A DNA stretch of 64,000 nt, from assembly GCF_001054325.1 (NCBI RefSeq), contig NZ_JVVM01000025.1:1-64000 (forward strand). Direction: 5' to 3'. The notes below the pieces were generated by a model. The model had not been told where the DNA came from. It ran no database searches and was given only the letters and a program-made list of their open reading frames with translations. This stretch comes from Corynebacterium vitaeruminis (GTDB lineage Bacteria > Actinomycetota > Actinomycetes > Mycobacteriales > Mycobacteriaceae). Below are positions 20,534 to 31,612 of the stretch, one piece after another (the first letter of the stretch is position 1; every line of letters starts with the position of its first letter). The position numbers and the translations under genes are program-made.

Positions 20534-20905
20534 ATGCCCACTATTCAGCAGCTGGTCCGCAAGGGCCGCCATGACAAGAAGGCTAAGGTTGCAACCGCAG
20601 CTCTGAAGGGTTCCCCTCAGCGCCGCGGCGTTTGCACCCGTGTTTACACCACCACCCCGAAGAAGCCGAACTCGGCTCTTCGTAAGGTCGCTCGTGTTCG
20701 CCTGACCTCCGGTATCGAGGTTTCGGCTTACATTCCGGGTGAGGGCCACAACCTGCAGGAGCACTCCATGGTGCTCGTTCGCGGTGGTCGTGTTAAGGAC
20801 CTCCCGGGTGTCCGCTACAAGATCGTCCGTGGTTCCCTCGACACCCAGGGTGTCAAGGACCGCAAGCAGGCTCGTTCCCGCTACGGCGCAAAGAAGGAGA
20901 AGTAA
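20534..20905 (+). CDS. rpsL: 30S ribosomal protein S12
   Basis: S12 is part of the decoding centre. The 123-residue product starts [12 protein letters not shown], the family start, so the in-frame extension back to 20513 is not used. The streptomycin-relevant lysines in [13 protein letters not shown] and in [12 protein letters not shown] are wild type. AGAGG precedes the ATG. It is the first gene of the rpsL-rpsG unit; rpsG follows after 3 bases. Confidence 0.98.
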   Translation: MPTIQQLVRKGRHDKKAKVATAALKGSPQRRGVCTRVYTTTPKKPNSALRKVARVRLTSGIEVSAYIPGEGHNLQEHSMVLVRGGRVKDLPGVRYKIVRGSLDTQGVKDRKQARSRYGAKKEK

Positions 20906-20908
20906 GCC

Positions 20909-21379
20909 ATGCCACGTAAGGGCCCAGTACAGAAGCGTCCTGTCGTCAACGACCCGGTCTACGGCTCCCCTCTGGTGTCGCAGCTGGTCAACAAGGTTCT
21001 GGTCGACGGTAAGAAGTCGACCGCAGAGCGCATCGTCTACGGTGCTCTCGAGCTGTGCGAAGAGAAGACCGGTACTGACCCGGTGCTGACTCTGAAGCGC
21101 GCTATCGAGAACGTCAAGCCGGCTCTCGAGGTTCGTTCCCGTCGTGTCGGTGGCGCCACCTACCAGGTTCCGGTCGAGGTTCGTCCGGGCCGCGGCACCA
21201 CCCTCGCACTGCGCTGGCTGCTGATGTTCTCCCGTCAGCGCCGTGAGAACACCATGACCGAGCGTCTCGCTAACGAGATCCTCGATGCATCCAACGGCCT
21301 GGGTGCATCCGTCAAGCGTCGTGAGGACACTCACAAGATGGCGGAAGCAAACCGCGCATTCGCTCACTACCGCTGGTAA
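20909..21379 (+). CDS. rpsG: 30S ribosomal protein S7
   Basis: S7 nucleates assembly of the 30S head and contacts the E-site tRNA. The 156-residue product has normal length and conserved stretches [19 protein letters not shown] and [15 protein letters not shown]. It is tightly coupled to rpsL (3 bases apart, GGAGAAG overlapping the rpsL end). fusA is 299 bases downstream behind its own candidate promoter, so read-through and independent starts are both possible. Confidence 0.98.
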   Translation: MPRKGPVQKRPVVNDPVYGSPLVSQLVNKVLVDGKKSTAERIVYGALELCEEKTGTDPVLTLKRAIENVKPALEVRSRRVGGATYQVPVEVRPGRGTTLALRWLLMFSRQRRENTMTERLANEILDASNGLGASVKRREDTHKMAEANRAFAHYRW

Positions 21380-21678
21380 TCGCTTATCGACGGGGGCCGC
21401 GAGTGGTCGCCGTCGTAAAGCAGCTGCCGGTATGGCAATGGCGCGCGTCGGTCGCGGTCCACAGATCTTTAAGGGTCACTTAATAGGGGCCAGCCCGACG
21501 CTCACACCCGATGTCTTGCGTAAAATTTACGCAATAGGTGTACGTCACGGCGCGACTTCGCGCCAAGACGGTGGCATTATAGATAAAGCAAACCCGACCG
21601 ACGGCGGATTTGACGGCCAATTGCAATCCCGTAATTGAGTCTCACCGCCAAACCGATTTGAAACGAGTGGGGAATCAA
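21380..21678 (+). promoter_or_regulatory. fusA upstream region with a 19-bp palindrome
   Basis: TTGCGTAAAATTTACGCAA (21516-21534) is a perfect 9+1+9 palindrome. It contains TAAAAT, a good -10 box, so it may be operator and promoter at once. CGTCGTAAAGC copy 5 is at 21411-21421. The frame is open upstream of fusA, but GGGG plus the family start place fusA at 21679. Confidence 0.65.
21411..21421 (+). repeat. CGTCGTAAAGC motif, copy 5
   Basis: Exact plus-strand copy in the rpsG-fusA gap. Confidence 0.8.
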
Positions 21679-23811
21679 GTGGCTGAAGGTGCACTTCCCG
21701 TTAAGAAGGACCTCCACAAGGTCCGCAACATCGGCATCATGGCGCACATCGATGCTGGTAAGACGACTACGACCGAGCGCATCCTGTACTACACGGGTAT
21801 TAACCGCAAGGTCGGCGAGACTCACGATGGTGGCGCTACCACCGACTGGATGGAGCAGGAGAAGGAGCGCGGTATCACCATTACCTCCGCTGCTGTGACC
21901 TGTTTCTGGAACGACAACCAGATCAACATCATCGATACCCCGGGTCACGTCGACTTCACCGTTGAGGTTGAGCGTTCCCTGCGTGTGCTCGACGGTGCTA
22001 TCGCAGTCTTCGACGGTAAGGAAGGTGTCGAGCCGCAGTCCGAGCAGGTTTGGCGTCAGGCTCAGAAGTACGACGTCCCGCGTATTTGCTTCGTCAACAA
22101 GATGGACAAGCTGGGCGCTGACTTCTACTACACCGTGGGCACCATCGTCGATCGCCTCGGCGCTAAGCCGTTGGTTATGCAGCTGCCGATTGGTGCTGAG
22201 GATGACTTCGACGGCGTTGTTGACCTGCTGGAGATGAAGGCTCTCATGTGGCCGGGCAAGGTCGAGATCGGCACCCCGCCGCAGGTTGAGGAGATTCCGG
22301 CTGACCTGGTCGACAAGGCTAACGAGTACCGCGAGAAGCTCATTGAAACCGTCGCTGAGTCCGACGAAGAGCTCATGGAGAAGTACTTCGGCGGCGAAGA
22401 GCTGACCATGGATGAGATCAAGGGCGCTATCCGCAAGATGGTCCTGAACTCTGAGGTCTACCCGGTCTACTGTGGTACCGCCTACAAGAACAAGGGTGTT
22501 GAGCCGCTGCTCGACGCTGTCATCGACTTCCTGCCGACTCCGCTGGACATCGGTGAGGTTCACGGTCACCAGATGGGTGACGAGACCGTCGAGATGGTTC
22601 GCAAGCCGGCCAAGGATGAGCCGTTCTCTGCTCTCGCATTCAAGATTGCTGCTCACCCGTTCTTCGGTAAGCTGACCTTCGTTCGCGTCTACTCCGGTCG
22701 TGTGGAGCCGGGCCAGCAGGTTCTGAACTCCACCAAGGACAAGAAGGAGCGCGTCGGTAAGCTGTTCCAGATGCACGCCAACAAGGAAAACCCTGTTGAC
22801 GAGGCAGTGGCAGGTAACATTTACGCCTTCATCGGTCTGAAGGACACCACCACTGGTGACACCCTCTGTGCACAGGACGCTCCGGTTGTTTTGGAGTCCA
22901 TGACGTTCCCGGATCCGGTTATCTCCGTCGCTATTGAGCCGAAGTCCAAGGCTGACCAGGAGAAGCTGGGTACCGCAATTCAGCGTCTGGCTGAAGAGGA
23001 TCCGACCTTCACCGTTCACCTGGATGAGGAAACGGGCCAGACGGTCATCGGCGGTATGGGTGAGCTTCACCTCGACGTCCTGGTTGACCGTATGAAGCGC
23101 GAGTTCAAGGTCGAGGCAAACATTGGTAACCCGCAGGTTGCCTACCGCGAGACCATCCGCAAGCCGGTCGAGAAGTTCGAATACACCCACAAGAAGCAGA
23201 CCGGTGGTTCGGGTCAGTTCGCCCGCGTCATCATCGCTCTGGAGCCGTACTCCCCGTCTGCCGACGAGGTTGAAGAGGGCGAGTCCACCGCCTACAAGTT
23301 CGTCAACGAGGTCACCGGTGGCCGCGTTCCGAAGGAATACATCCCGTCTGTCGACGCTGGTATTCAGGACGCAATGCAGTACGGTACCCTCGCTGGCTAC
23401 CCGCTGGTGAACATCCAGGCAACCCTGCTCGACGGTGCTTACCACGAGGTCGACTCCTCTGAGATGGCCTTCAAGATTGCCGGTCAGCAGGCTCTGAAGG
23501 AAGCTGTCCAGAAGGCAAAGCCGGTGCTGCTCGAGCCGATGATGGCCGTAGAGGTCATTACTCCGGAAGAGTACATGGGTGAGGTCATCGGTGACATCAA
23601 CTCCCGTCGTGGCCAGGTCAACTCCATGGAAGACCGCACCGGTGTCAAGGCTGTCAAGGCGCTGGTTCCGCTGTCCGAGATGTTCGGTTACGTCGGTGAC
23701 CTGCGTTCGAAGACTCAGGGTCGCGCTAACTACACCATGATCTTTGACTCCTACGCTGAGGTACCGTCCTCCGTGGCTGAGGAGATCATCGCAGCCCGTA
23801 CTGGCGCTTAA
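21679..23811 (+). CDS. fusA: Elongation factor G
   Basis: EF-G is the GTPase that drives translocation. The 710-residue product has G1 AHIDAGKT (22-29), the DTPGH box and the NKMD box. The remaining EF-G domains follow, including [11 protein letters not shown] (domain IV) and a C-terminal domain ending EIIAARTGA. The GTG at 21679 is chosen because it gives the family start ([17 protein letters not shown]) with GTGGGG upstream. Length is normal. Confidence 0.98.
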   Translation: MAEGALPVKKDLHKVRNIGIMAHIDAGKTTTTERILYYTGINRKVGETHDGGATTDWMEQEKERGITITSAAVTCFWNDNQINIIDTPGHVDFTVEVERSLRVLDGAIAVFDGKEGVEPQSEQVWRQAQKYDVPRICFVNKMDKLGADFYYTVGTIVDRLGAKPLVMQLPIGAEDDFDGVVDLLEMKALMWPGKVEIGTPPQVEEIPADLVDKANEYREKLIETVAESDEELMEKYFGGEELTMDEIKGAIRKMVLNSEVYPVYCGTAYKNKGVEPLLDAVIDFLPTPLDIGEVHGHQMGDETVEMVRKPAKDEPFSALAFKIAAHPFFGKLTFVRVYSGRVEPGQQVLNSTKDKKERVGKLFQMHANKENPVDEAVAGNIYAFIGLKDTTTGDTLCAQDAPVVLESMTFPDPVISVAIEPKSKADQEKLGTAIQRLAEEDPTFTVHLDEETGQTVIGGMGELHLDVLVDRMKREFKVEANIGNPQVAYRETIRKPVEKFEYTHKKQTGGSGQFARVIIALEPYSPSADEVEEGESTAYKFVNEVTGGRVPKEYIPSVDAGIQDAMQYGTLAGYPLVNIQATLLDGAYHEVDSSEMAFKIAGQQALKEAVQKAKPVLLEPMMAVEVITPEEYMGEVIGDINSRRGQVNSMEDRTGVKAVKALVPLSEMFGYVGDLRSKTQGRANYTMIFDSYAEVPSSVAEEIIAARTGA

Positions 23812-24307
23812 TAGCGCCTTTAGGGTGGGGTCGCGCTCTGAGCCGCGACTTCACCTGGTGCTGCTAGCGTCGCCCGTTATAGATAACGGCGACGCGCAGA
23901 GCTGTGTAACAGCAGATTCCCCTGAACCTGGACTGTGCTTTCGCAATGCCTGATGGATTGGTCGTGTTAGCACAGCCGAGCTCTTGGGGGTAACTGCTCG
24001 CAATTCATATCGTTAAGTTGATTTAGTTTCTCGTTCGCGCCCGCAGTATTTACGCAGGTAGATGACGATGTGAGTTGCTGGCCGTTACCCACCCTTAACT
24101 AGGGGGTTGGTCTGGTTTGGAAAAGTCCAGTATCCTGCCCTAGTATCGAGTAACTGGCACAGTGAAAGAATAGTGCTCATTTGCGCGCGCATTGCGTTTC
24201 CTTTAGCTGACAGCTTGAAGGTGTCGCAGGCTGCGAAGGCGGATTGAGTGACCACAAAATTGTGGCTGCGAGAGTCGTGGCCACCTAGACCTCCAGGAGG
24301 ACTAAAA
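23812..24307 (+). promoter_or_regulatory. tuf promoter and leader
   Basis: An imperfect hairpin, GCGTCGCCCGTTAT/ATAACGGCGACGC (23867-23895), follows fusA. It lacks a T tract. TTGGAA (24117-24122), 18 bases, TAGTAT (24141-24146) is the best promoter candidate, giving a leader of about 155 bases. A second possible start lies at TATTTACGCA (24047-24056), which resembles the secE and fusA sites. AGGAGG (24295-24300) serves tuf. No gene is seen. Confidence 0.6.
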
Positions 24308-25498
24308 GTGGCAAAGGCGAAGTTCGAGCGTACGAAGCCGCACGTCAACATCGGTACCATTGGTCACGTTGACCACGGTAAGACCACCACTACCGCCGCT
24401 ATCACCAAGGTTCTGGCTGACAAGTACCCGGAACTGAACGAGTCGTTCGCTTACGATGCCATCGATAAGGCACCGGAAGAGAAGGAACGTGGCATTACCA
24501 TCAACGTTTCCCACGTTGAGTACCAGACGGAGAAGCGCCACTACGCTCACGTCGATGCCCCGGGCCACGCCGACTACATCAAGAACATGATTACCGGTGC
24601 TGCTCAGATGGACGGCGCCATCCTGGTTGTCGCTGCTACTGACGGCCCGATGCCGCAGACCCGCGAGCACGTTCTGCTGGCTCGCCAGGTTGGCGTTCCG
24701 TACATCCTCGTTGCACTGAACAAGTGCGACATGGTCGACGACGAAGAGATCATTGAGCTCGTCGAGATGGAGGTCCGCGAGCTTCTGGCTGAGCAGGACT
24801 ACGACGAGGAAGCTCCGATTGTCCACATCTCCGCTCTGAAGGCTCTTGAGGGCGAAGAGAAGTGGGTCAACTCCATCCTCGAGCTGATGGATGCCTGCGA
24901 CGAGAACATCCCGGATCCGGTTCGCGAGACCGACAAGCCGTTCCTGATGCCGATTGAGGACATCTTCACCATTACCGGTCGCGGTACTGTTGCTACCGGT
25001 CGTGTTGAGCGCGGCGTTCTGAACGTTAACGATGAGGTCGAGATTCTGGGCATCAAGGAGAAGTCCCAGAAGACCACCGTTACTGGTATCGAGATGTTCC
25101 GCAAGCTGCTGGATTCCGCTGAGGCTGGCGACAACTGTGGTCTGCTGCTCCGCGGTATCAAGCGCGAGGACATCGAGCGCGGTCAGATTGTTGCTAAGCC
25201 GGGCGCTTACACCCCGCACACCGAGTTCGAGGGCTCCGTCTACATCCTGGCCAAGGATGAGGGCGGCCGTCACACCCCGTTCTTCGACAACTACCGTCCG
25301 CAGTTCTACTTCCGCACCACCGACGTCACCGGCGTCGTTTCCCTGCCGGAGGGCACCGAGATGGTTATGCCGGGCGACAACGTTGACATGGCTGTCAAGC
25401 TGATCCAGCCGGTCGCAATGGACGAGGGCCTGCGTTTCGCTATCCGTGAGGGTGGCCGCACCGTCGGCGCTGGCCGCGTCACCAAGATCGTTAAGTAA
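24308..25498 (+). CDS. tuf: Elongation factor Tu
   Basis: EF-Tu delivers aminoacyl-tRNA to the ribosome. The 396-residue product starts [20 protein letters not shown]. It has G1 GHVDHGKT (19-26), DAPGH (84-88) and NKCD (139-142), then the two beta-barrel domains. GTG 24308 is chosen for AGGAGG 7 bases upstream; an open frame upstream to 24248 is ignored. It is the only tuf copy in the window and is followed by a strong terminator. Confidence 0.99.
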   Translation: MAKAKFERTKPHVNIGTIGHVDHGKTTTTAAITKVLADKYPELNESFAYDAIDKAPEEKERGITINVSHVEYQTEKRHYAHVDAPGHADYIKNMITGAAQMDGAILVVAATDGPMPQTREHVLLARQVGVPYILVALNKCDMVDDEEIIELVEMEVRELLAEQDYDEEAPIVHISALKALEGEEKWVNSILELMDACDENIPDPVRETDKPFLMPIEDIFTITGRGTVATGRVERGVLNVNDEVEILGIKEKSQKTTVTGIEMFRKLLDSAEAGDNCGLLLRGIKREDIERGQIVAKPGAYTPHTEFEGSVYILAKDEGGRHTPFFDNYRPQFYFRTTDVTGVVSLPEGTEMVMPGDNVDMAVKLIQPVAMDEGLRFAIREGGRTVGAGRVTKIVK

Positions 25499-25541
25499 GG
25501 TCTTTTCCCCTACAGGGAATGCCTTAACTAGGTCGTAGAAG

Positions 25542-25578
25542 AATCCCGACTCCGCGTAAGCGGTAGTCGGGATTTTTC
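25542..25578 (+). terminator. Terminator after tuf
   Basis: AATCCCGACT plus CCG pairs with CGG plus AGTCGGGATT and is followed by TTTTTCG. Confidence 0.9.
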
Positions 25579-26199
25579 GTCTTTGTGGGGCATTTCGCGG
25601 TCGCCAGTGAACAATACGTGTGGTCACCTCATAGCCGGGGTAGGGCTCAGCGCGACGGCCGTCGTTAAGCGGGCGGTGCTGTAATGAGTGTGATGTGCGC
25701 TGCACTTTGGGGCGTGATTTTACATTCGCGGTGTGGACGTGTTTTAATACGGAGGTTGCTTTAACAAAGGCGTTTGTGCCAGTTGTTGTATCAGGCCCAG
25801 CAGGGAACCAGTGCAAAATTGGATATGACGCCTATGGTAAGGCGAGCATGACCACGTAGGGAAGTAAATTCCCAATCGTGCCTCACGGGAGAATCGGGCG
25901 ACACGCCCGACCGCGGGGGTCGGAGGTGGCATGGCAAATTAACAGCGGCAGTAGGCAAAATAAAGAGCCCCACGAGGGGGACTTGTTTTCCACTGGGATT
26001 TGAGTGCAGATGCGTTGTCGTCCGCTCGGGTCATGGCCAAAGTTGATTTGCCATGACGATCGAAGACGAAATCGCTTTGAAGTAATGCACAACCCAGTTT
26101 TGATTTCTGGCGCTGGCCATAGTTGCTGACGGCGTCGAGAAACATTGACAGGGTCGACGCCCCTTTAGTTGGGGCGCGCCGACCGAGGAGAGGACAAGC
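25579..26199 (+). promoter_or_regulatory. S10 operon upstream region
   Basis: No gene is supported in these 620 bases; short open frames lack start signals and family features. Visible structures are GTCATGGC/GCCATGAC (26030-26037 and 26050-26057), CGCCCC/GGGGCG (26158-26176) just before the ribosome binding site GAGGAGAGG, and a CGTCGTTAAGC variant of the 11-mer at 25660-25670. TTGACA at 26145-26150 is a perfect -35 but has no convincing -10 at the right distance. A long structured leader is likely. Confidence 0.5.
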
Positions 26200-26505
26200 G
26201 TGGCCGGACAGAAGATCCGCATCAGGCTCAAGGCCTACGACCACGAGGCTATCGACGCTTCTGCGCGAAAGATCGTGGAGACCGTTACCCGCACGGGTGC
26301 ACGTGTCGTTGGCCCGGTGCCGTTGCCAACCGAAAAGAACGTTTACTGCGTTATCCGTTCGCCGCACAAGTACAAGGACTCGCGCGAGCACTTCGAGATG
26401 CGCACTCACAAGCGTCTGATCGACATTCTCGATCCAACGCCGAAGACCGTCGATGCACTTATGCGCATTGACCTTCCGGCAAGTGTCGATGTGAACATTC
26501 AGTGA
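26200..26505 (+). CDS. rpsJ: 30S ribosomal protein S10
   Basis: S10 is part of the 30S head and, with NusB, of antitermination complexes; NusG can bridge to it. The 101-residue product [16 protein letters not shown] has the standard length and the [19 protein letters not shown] motif. The start is GTG with GAGGAGAGG 7 bases before it. It heads the S10 operon of eleven genes up to rpsQ. Confidence 0.98.
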   Translation: MAGQKIRIRLKAYDHEAIDASARKIVETVTRTGARVVGPVPLPTEKNVYCVIRSPHKYKDSREHFEMRTHKRLIDILDPTPKTVDALMRIDLPASVDVNIQ

Positions 26506-26536
26506 TCCTGGACTTTTGGTAGCGGAGACAAGATAA

Positions 26537-27193
26537 ATGAGTGAAAACGAGATCAAGGGCATCCTGGGCACGAAGCTCGGTATGACTCAGATCTTCGACG
26601 AGGAGAACCGCGTTGTTCCGGTTACCGTCGTTGAGGCTGGGCCGTGCGTAGTGACTCAGGTGCGCACTAAGGAAACCGACGGCTACGACGCCGTCCAGAT
26701 TGCATACGGCGAAATTGACCCGCGTAAGGTCAACAAGCCGGAGGCCGGCCACTTCAAGAAGGCCGGCGTGACCCCGCGTCGTCACAGCGTTGAGATTCGC
26801 ACCCCGGACGCGTCCTCTTACGAGGTCGGCCAGACCGTTGGTGTCGATATCTTCGGCGAGATTGAGTACGTCGACGTCACTGGCACCTCCAAGGGCCACG
26901 GCTTTGCCGGTGGTATGAAGCGCCACGGCTTTGCTGGCCAGGGTGCTGCTCACGGTAACCAGGCTGCTCACCGTCGTGTTGGTGGCATTGGCGCCTGCGC
27001 CACGCCAGGACGCGTGTTCAAGGGCAAGCGCATGGCAGGCCGCATGGGTAACGACCGGGTCACGACCCAGAACCTGAAGATCCAGAAGGTTGACGCTGAC
27101 GCGAACCTGCTGCTCATCAAGGGCGCAGTTCCGGGTGCACGCGGCGGCCTGCTGGTTGTTAAGACTGCCACGAAGGGTGGTGCTCACGCATGA
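26537..27193 (+). CDS. rplC: 50S ribosomal protein L3
   Basis: L3 is an early assembly protein whose loop reaches the peptidyl transferase centre. The 218-residue product contains [14 protein letters not shown] near the start and the loop segment [21 protein letters not shown]. The stop overlaps the rplD start (ATGA), implying translational coupling. GGAGACAAG precedes its ATG. Confidence 0.98.
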   Translation: MSENEIKGILGTKLGMTQIFDEENRVVPVTVVEAGPCVVTQVRTKETDGYDAVQIAYGEIDPRKVNKPEAGHFKKAGVTPRRHSVEIRTPDASSYEVGQTVGVDIFGEIEYVDVTGTSKGHGFAGGMKRHGFAGQGAAHGNQAAHRRVGGIGACATPGRVFKGKRMAGRMGNDRVTTQNLKIQKVDADANLLLIKGAVPGARGGLLVVKTATKGGAHA

Positions 27194-27837
27194 CCAACCT
27201 CAAGCTAGACGTACACACCGCTGAAGGCGGCGTGAACGGTTCGGTTGAGCTTCCTGCTTCCGTGTTTGACGCGGAGGTGTCCATCGCCCTGATGCACCAG
27301 GTTGTTGTCGCACAGCGTGCAGCAGCTCGCCAGGGCACCCACAAGGTCAAGGGTCGCGGCGAGGTTCGCGGCGGTGGCCGCAAGCCGTGGCGCCAGAAGG
27401 GTACCGGTCGCGCCCGTCAGGGTTCGATTCGTGCTCCGCAGTGGACCGGCGGTGGCATTGTCCACGGTCCGGTGCCGCGCGACTACAGCCAGCGCACCCC
27501 GAAGAAGATGGTTGCAGCTGCTCTGCGCGGCGCACTCTCTGACCGTGCTCGCCACGACCGCATCCACGTTGTCGAGGAACTGGTCCCAGGCCAGACCCCG
27601 TCCACCAAGGCTGCTCGCACTTTCGTCGAGCGTTTGACCGAGCGCCGCAACGTGCTCGTCGTTCTGCCTCGCGAGGACATCAACTCGTGGAAGTCGGTTC
27701 GTAACCTGCCAGGTGTCCACATCCTGTCCCAGGATCAGCTGAACACCTACGACGTTCTGAAGGCCGATGACGTTATCTTCGCCGTCCAGGCACTGAATGA
27801 CTTCATCGCTCGCACCGCCGGTAAGGAGGAGAAGTAA
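27190..27837 (+). CDS. rplD: 50S ribosomal protein L4
   Basis: L4 lines the exit tunnel with an extended loop; in many bacteria it also regulates the S10 operon. The 215-residue product has the loop [20 protein letters not shown] and the core PLP...VVEEL. It overlaps rplC by 4 bases and rplW by 1 base, so the three are translationally coupled. Confidence 0.98.
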   Translation: MTNLKLDVHTAEGGVNGSVELPASVFDAEVSIALMHQVVVAQRAAARQGTHKVKGRGEVRGGGRKPWRQKGTGRARQGSIRAPQWTGGGIVHGPVPRDYSQRTPKKMVAAALRGALSDRARHDRIHVVEELVPGQTPSTKAARTFVERLTERRNVLVVLPREDINSWKSVRNLPGVHILSQDQLNTYDVLKADDVIFAVQALNDFIARTAGKEEK

Positions 27838-28142
27838 TGGCTACCATCGCAGATCCCCGCGACATCATCGTTGCACCGGTAGTGTCTGAGAAGTCCTACG
27901 GACTGATGGAGCAGGGCGTGTACACGTTCCTGGTCCACACCGACGCTAACAAGACCCAGATCAAGATCGCGGTCCAGGAGATTTTCGGTGTCAAGGTCGC
28001 TTCCGTCAACACCCTCAACCGTGAGGGCAAGCGCAAGCGTTCCCGCACCGGCTACGGCAAGCGCAAGGACACCAAGCGCGCCTACGTGACTCTCGCGGCC
28101 GGCAGCGATCCCATCGACATCTTCGGCGGTTCGGCAGCCTAG
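27837..28142 (+). CDS. rplW: 50S ribosomal protein L23
   Basis: L23 sits at the tunnel exit and is the docking site for trigger factor and SRP. The 101-residue product includes [19 protein letters not shown] and the basic extension [18 protein letters not shown]. Start and rplD stop overlap in TAATG, with GGAGGAGAAG just upstream. Confidence 0.98.
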   Translation: MATIADPRDIIVAPVVSEKSYGLMEQGVYTFLVHTDANKTQIKIAVQEIFGVKVASVNTLNREGKRKRSRTGYGKRKDTKRAYVTLAAGSDPIDIFGGSAA

Positions 28143-28179
28143 CCGCTAGCCGACGAGGAAGTTAAGGAAGAGCAAAAGT

Positions 28180-29022
28180 ATGGCTATTCGTAAGTACAAG
28201 CCGACTACGCCGGGTCGCCGCCAGAGCTCCGTCTCCGAGTTCAGCGAGGTTACTCGCTCGACTCCTGAGAAGTCTCTGCTGCGCCCGCTGTCGAAGACCG
28301 GTGGCCGTAACGTTCACGGTCACATCACCACTCGCCACAAGGGTGGCGGACACAAGCGCCAGTACCGTGTCATCGACTTCCGTCGTAATGACAAGGACGG
28401 CATTCCGGCAAAGGTCGCTCACATCGAGTACGACCCGAACCGTACCGCCAACATCGCACTGCTGCACTACGCAGACGGTGAGAAGCGCTACATCATCGCC
28501 CCGAAGAACCTGAAGCAGGGTGCCATCGTTGAGTCCGGCGCAAACGCCGACATCAAGGTTGGTAACAACCTGCCGCTGCGAAACATCCCGACCGGTTCCA
28601 CCATTCACTGCGTGGAGCTCAAGCCGGGTGCTGGTGCACAGCTGGCACGTTCCGCTGGCGCTTCTATTCAGCTTCTGGGTAAGGAAGGCAAGTACGCAGT
28701 CCTGCGTATGCCGTCTTCCGAGATTCGTCGCGTCGACGCACGTTGCCGTGCAACCGTCGGTGAGGTCGGAAACCAGGATCAGATCAACATCCGCTGGGGC
28801 AAGGCCGGCCGTATGCGCTGGAAGGGCTGGCGACCGACTGTCCGCGGTGTTGTCATGAACCCGGTTGACCACCCGCACGGTGGTGGTGAGGGTAAGACCT
28901 CCGGTGGTCGCCACCCGGTGTCCCCGTGGGGCAAGAAGGAAGTTCGCACCCGTAAGCCGAACCGCCCGAGCGACCAGCTGATCGTTCGCCGCCGTCGTAC
29001 CAACAAGAATAAGAAGCGCTAA
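28180..29022 (+). CDS. rplB: 50S ribosomal protein L2
   Basis: L2 is essential for subunit association and for the peptidyl transferase centre. The 280-residue product starts [18 protein letters not shown]. It contains [18 protein letters not shown] and, near the C-terminus, the conserved [20 protein letters not shown], including the histidine tied to peptidyl transfer. GGAAGTTAAGGAAGAG precedes the ATG. Confidence 0.98.
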   Translation: MAIRKYKPTTPGRRQSSVSEFSEVTRSTPEKSLLRPLSKTGGRNVHGHITTRHKGGGHKRQYRVIDFRRNDKDGIPAKVAHIEYDPNRTANIALLHYADGEKRYIIAPKNLKQGAIVESGANADIKVGNNLPLRNIPTGSTIHCVELKPGAGAQLARSAGASIQLLGKEGKYAVLRMPSSEIRRVDARCRATVGEVGNQDQINIRWGKAGRMRWKGWRPTVRGVVMNPVDHPHGGGEGKTSGGRHPVSPWGKKEVRTRKPNRPSDQLIVRRRRTNKNKKR

Positions 29023-29036
29023 GGAGGGAACTGAGA

Positions 29037-29315
29037 ATGCCACGCAGCCTTAAGAAGGGCCCGTTCGTCGATGAGCACCTCCTCGCGAAGGTCGATGCAC
29101 AGAACGAGAAGGGCACCAAGCAGGTCATCAAGACCTGGTCTCGCCGCTCCACGATTCTCCCCGATTTCATCGGCCACACCTTCGCCGTTCACGACGGTCG
29201 CAAGCACGTGCCGGTGTTCGTGGATGACTCTATGGTCGGCCACAAGTTGGGCGAATTCGCCCCGACCAAGACCTTCAAGGGTCACGTCAAGGATGATAAG
29301 AAGGGACGTCGATAA
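29037..29315 (+). CDS. rpsS: 30S ribosomal protein S19
   Basis: S19 contacts the A-site finger in the 30S head. The 92-residue product begins [20 protein letters not shown] and has the conserved [28 protein letters not shown] lies 11 bases upstream. rplV begins 3 bases after its stop. Confidence 0.98.
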   Translation: MPRSLKKGPFVDEHLLAKVDAQNEKGTKQVIKTWSRRSTILPDFIGHTFAVHDGRKHVPVFVDDSMVGHKLGEFAPTKTFKGHVKDDKKGRR

Positions 29316-29318
29316 GCC

Positions 29319-29681
29319 ATGAGCAACGACATTACTTCTGCACGCGCAACCGCGCGCTTCGTCCGCGTTACTCCGATGAAGGCACGTCGCGTCCTGGACA
29401 CCGTTCGCGGTAAGTCCGTCGACGAGGCACTGAACATCCTGGAGTACGCTCCGCAGGGTGCTGCCGATCCGGTTGCCAAGGTTGTTGCGTCTGCAGCTGC
29501 AAACGCTGAGAACAACTTCGGCCTGGACCGTCGTACTCTGGTCATCTCCGAGGCTTACGCCAACGAGGGACCGACCATGAAGCGCTTCCGCCCGCGTGCG
29601 CAGGGCCGTGCTTTCCACGTCCGCAAGCACACCAGCCACATCACCGTGGTCGTCGAGAGCCAGAAGGAAGGTGACCGATAG
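29319..29681 (+). CDS. rplV: 50S ribosomal protein L22
   Basis: L22 forms part of the exit-tunnel constriction with L4. The 120-residue product contains [20 protein letters not shown] and the hairpin stretch [19 protein letters not shown]. No macrolide-linked insertion or deletion is obvious. It overlaps the rpsC start by one base. Confidence 0.98.
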   Translation: MSNDITSARATARFVRVTPMKARRVLDTVRGKSVDEALNILEYAPQGAADPVAKVVASAAANAENNFGLDRRTLVISEAYANEGPTMKRFRPRAQGRAFHVRKHTSHITVVVESQKEGDR

Positions 29682-30421
29682 TGGGACAGAAGATCCATCC
29701 ACACGGTCTTCGCCTCGGTATTTCCAGCGACTGGAAGTCCCGCTGGTACGCCGACAAGCAGTACGCTGACTACCTGGCCGAGGACATCAAGATCCGCGAT
29801 CTGCTGTCCACCGGTCTTGAGCGCGCCGGCATCTCCGATGTTGTCATCGAGCGCACCCGTGACCGCGTGCGTGTGGACATCCACACCGCTCGCCCGGGCA
29901 TCGTCATCGGTCGCCGTGGCTCCGAGGCTGACCGCATCCGCGGCCAGCTCGAGAAGCTCACCGGCAAGCAGGTTCAGCTGAACATCCTCGAGGTCAAGAA
30001 TATTGACGCGGATGCCAAGCTGGTCGCTCAGTCCATCGCTGAGCAGCTCGCCAACCGTGTCGCTTTCCGCCGTGCAATGCGCAAGGCTATTCAGTCTGCA
30101 ATGCGCCAGCCGCACGTCAAGGGCATCAAGGTTGTCTGCTCCGGTCGTCTCGGCGGTGCCGAGATGGGCCGCACCGAGCGCTACCACGAGGGTCGCGTTC
30201 CGCTGCACACCCTGCGTGCGGAGATCGACTACGGCACCCACGAGGCTCACACCACCTTCGGCCGCATCGGCGTCAAGGTGTGGATCTACAAGGGTGACGT
30301 GATCGGTGGCCGTCGCGAGTCCGAGATCAACGCCGGCAACGACCGCCAGCGTCGCGGCAACGACCGCCCGCGTCGCGGTGGCAAGCGTCGTCAGCGTGCA
30401 TCTGAGAAGAAGGAGGGCTAA
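29681..30421 (+). CDS. rpsC: 30S ribosomal protein S3
   Basis: S3 helps form the mRNA entry channel. The 246-residue product starts [14 protein letters not shown], has the KH-domain loop [14 protein letters not shown], and ends in a basic tail of alternating Arg-rich motifs ([16 protein letters not shown]). The GTG start overlaps the rplV stop, indicating coupling. Confidence 0.98.
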   Translation: MGQKIHPHGLRLGISSDWKSRWYADKQYADYLAEDIKIRDLLSTGLERAGISDVVIERTRDRVRVDIHTARPGIVIGRRGSEADRIRGQLEKLTGKQVQLNILEVKNIDADAKLVAQSIAEQLANRVAFRRAMRKAIQSAMRQPHVKGIKVVCSGRLGGAEMGRTERYHEGRVPLHTLRAEIDYGTHEAHTTFGRIGVKVWIYKGDVIGGRRESEINAGNDRQRRGNDRPRRGGKRRQRASEKKEG

Positions 30422-30424
30422 TTC

Positions 30425-30841
30425 ATGCTCATCCCGAAGCGCGTTAAGTTCCGTCGCCAGCACCGCCCGACCCGTTCTGGTATGTCCAAGGGCGGCAACA
30501 AGGTGACCTTCGGTGACTACGGTCTCCAGGCTCTCGAGCCGGCCTACATCACCAACCGTCAGATTGAGGCAGCGCGTATTGCCATCAACCGCCACGTCAA
30601 GCGTGGTGGTAAGGTCTGGATCCAGATTTTCCCGGACCGTCCGCTGACCCAGAAGCCTCTGGGTGTTCGTATGGGTTCCGGTAAGGGCCCGGTCGAGAAG
30701 TGGATCGCAAACGTCAAGCCGGGTCGCATCATGTTCGAGATGTCTTACCCGGACGAGGCAGTTGCTGTCGAGGCACTGAAGCGCGCAGGCGCTAAGCTGC
30801 CGATTAAGACCCGAATCGTTCGGAAGGAGGATCAGTACTGA
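30425..30841 (+). CDS. rplP: 50S ribosomal protein L16
   Basis: L16 stabilises tRNA binding in the A and P sites. The 138-residue product begins [19 protein letters not shown] and has [19 protein letters not shown]. It starts 3 bases after rpsC with GGAGGG upstream, and its stop overlaps the rpmC start (TGATG). Confidence 0.98.
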   Translation: MLIPKRVKFRRQHRPTRSGMSKGGNKVTFGDYGLQALEPAYITNRQIEAARIAINRHVKRGGKVWIQIFPDRPLTQKPLGVRMGSGKGPVEKWIANVKPGRIMFEMSYPDEAVAVEALKRAGAKLPIKTRIVRKEDQY

Positions 30842-31077
30842 TGTCGAACGGCATTCCCGCCCACGAGCTTCGCTCGCTGGATAACGATGACCTGGTTGCC
30901 AAGCTCAAGGAGTCTAAGGAGGAGCTGTTCAACCTCCGTTTCCAGAGCGCTACCGGTCAGCTGACCAACAACCGCCGTCTCCGCACTGTCCGCAAGGATA
31001 TTGCTCGCATTTACACCGTTATGCGCGAGCGCGAGCTCGGCCTGTCTGCTGCACCAACCGATGGTGATGCAGCATGA
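30841..31077 (+). CDS. rpmC: 50S ribosomal protein L29
   Basis: L29 is a small helical hairpin protein next to L23 at the tunnel exit. The 78-residue product contains [23 protein letters not shown] and [16 protein letters not shown], the typical two helices. It is coupled to rplP by a one-base overlap and to rpsQ by ATGA. Confidence 0.97.
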   Translation: MSNGIPAHELRSLDNDDLVAKLKESKEELFNLRFQSATGQLTNNRRLRTVRKDIARIYTVMRERELGLSAAPTDGDAA

Positions 31078-31352
31078 GTGAGGAAAACATGAACACCACC
31101 GAGGCTGGCGCACGTAAGGTGCGCACCGGTTACGTCGTGTCCGACAAGATGCAGAAGACCATCGTTGTCGAGCTCGAGGACCGCAAGCAGCACGCCCTGT
31201 ACGGCAAGATCATGCGCACGAACTCTAAGGTCAAGGCGCACGACGAGAACGAAGAGGCTGGCGTGGGCGACCGCGTCCGCATCGAAGAGTGCCGTCCGCT
31301 CTCCAAGGACAAGCACTACCGCCTGCTCGAGATCGTCGAGAAGGCTAAGTAA
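31074..31352 (+). CDS. rpsQ: 30S ribosomal protein S17
   Basis: S17 is a primary 16S rRNA-binding OB-fold protein. The 92-residue product has [20 protein letters not shown] and a conserved centre around KVKAHDE. An N-terminal extension of about 15 residues is present; ATG 31089 is an alternative start. It is the last gene of this half of the S10 operon. In most bacteria rplN follows directly, but here a terminator and 29 kb of other genes intervene. Confidence 0.97.
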   Translation: MSEENMNTTEAGARKVRTGYVVSDKMQKTIVVELEDRKQHALYGKIMRTNSKVKAHDENEEAGVGDRVRIEECRPLSKDKHYRLLEIVEKAK

Positions 31353-31379
31353 GACCCGATAGCTGAGCACTCAGCTAGG

Positions 31380-31390
31380 GCTTTACGACG
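31380..31390 (-). repeat. CGTCGTAAAGC motif, copy 6
   Basis: Exact minus-strand copy (GCTTTACGACG on the plus strand) two bases before the terminator stem that ends the S10 half-operon. Confidence 0.8.
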
Positions 31391-31392
31391 AG

Positions 31393-31438
31393 AACCCCGC
31401 CGCGGGAAACACGCAAGTGTTTTCTGTGGCGGGGTTTT
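31393..31438 (+). terminator. Strong terminator after rpsQ
   Basis: AACCCCGCC pairs with GGCGGGGTT; inside it AAACAC pairs with GTGTTT around GCAA. The stem ends in TTTTCTG. It closes the rpsJ-rpsQ transcript, which implies that rplN needs its own promoter. Confidence 0.92.
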
Positions 31439-31488
31439 CTGTTTGTGCCTGATGCAGATGGCTTTCGGGAATCTGGTGCGCCTTCTTC

Positions 31489-31517
31489 GGAACTTTTCCA
31501 CCGCGCAAGCCCTCTAA
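31489..31517 (+). promoter_or_regulatory. Island ECF-type promoter P1
   Basis: GGAAC (31489-31493), 17 bases, CCTCTAA (31511-31517). It is one of five near-identical promoters in the island. It drives the gene at 31613 with a leader of about 90 bases. Confidence 0.75.
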
Positions 31518-31612
31518 TACGTGAACACCGGCTACAAGAGACTTGCTTCAATGCGATTGGAAGCGATATTTGGTCCGTCGGTGGTTGATTATCACGTTGA
31601 CCAGGAGGCGCA

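Noticed and set aside
21577..23445. Minus-strand frame of 622 codons opposite fusA
   Set aside because: Shadow of fusA; no ribosome binding site and no domain.
24302..25816. Minus-strand frame of 504 codons opposite tuf
   Set aside because: Shadow of tuf; composition and lack of motifs exclude a real gene.
25939..26571. Minus-strand frame of 210 codons before and over rpsJ
   Set aside because: About half is antisense to rpsJ, the rest has no motif or ribosome binding site.
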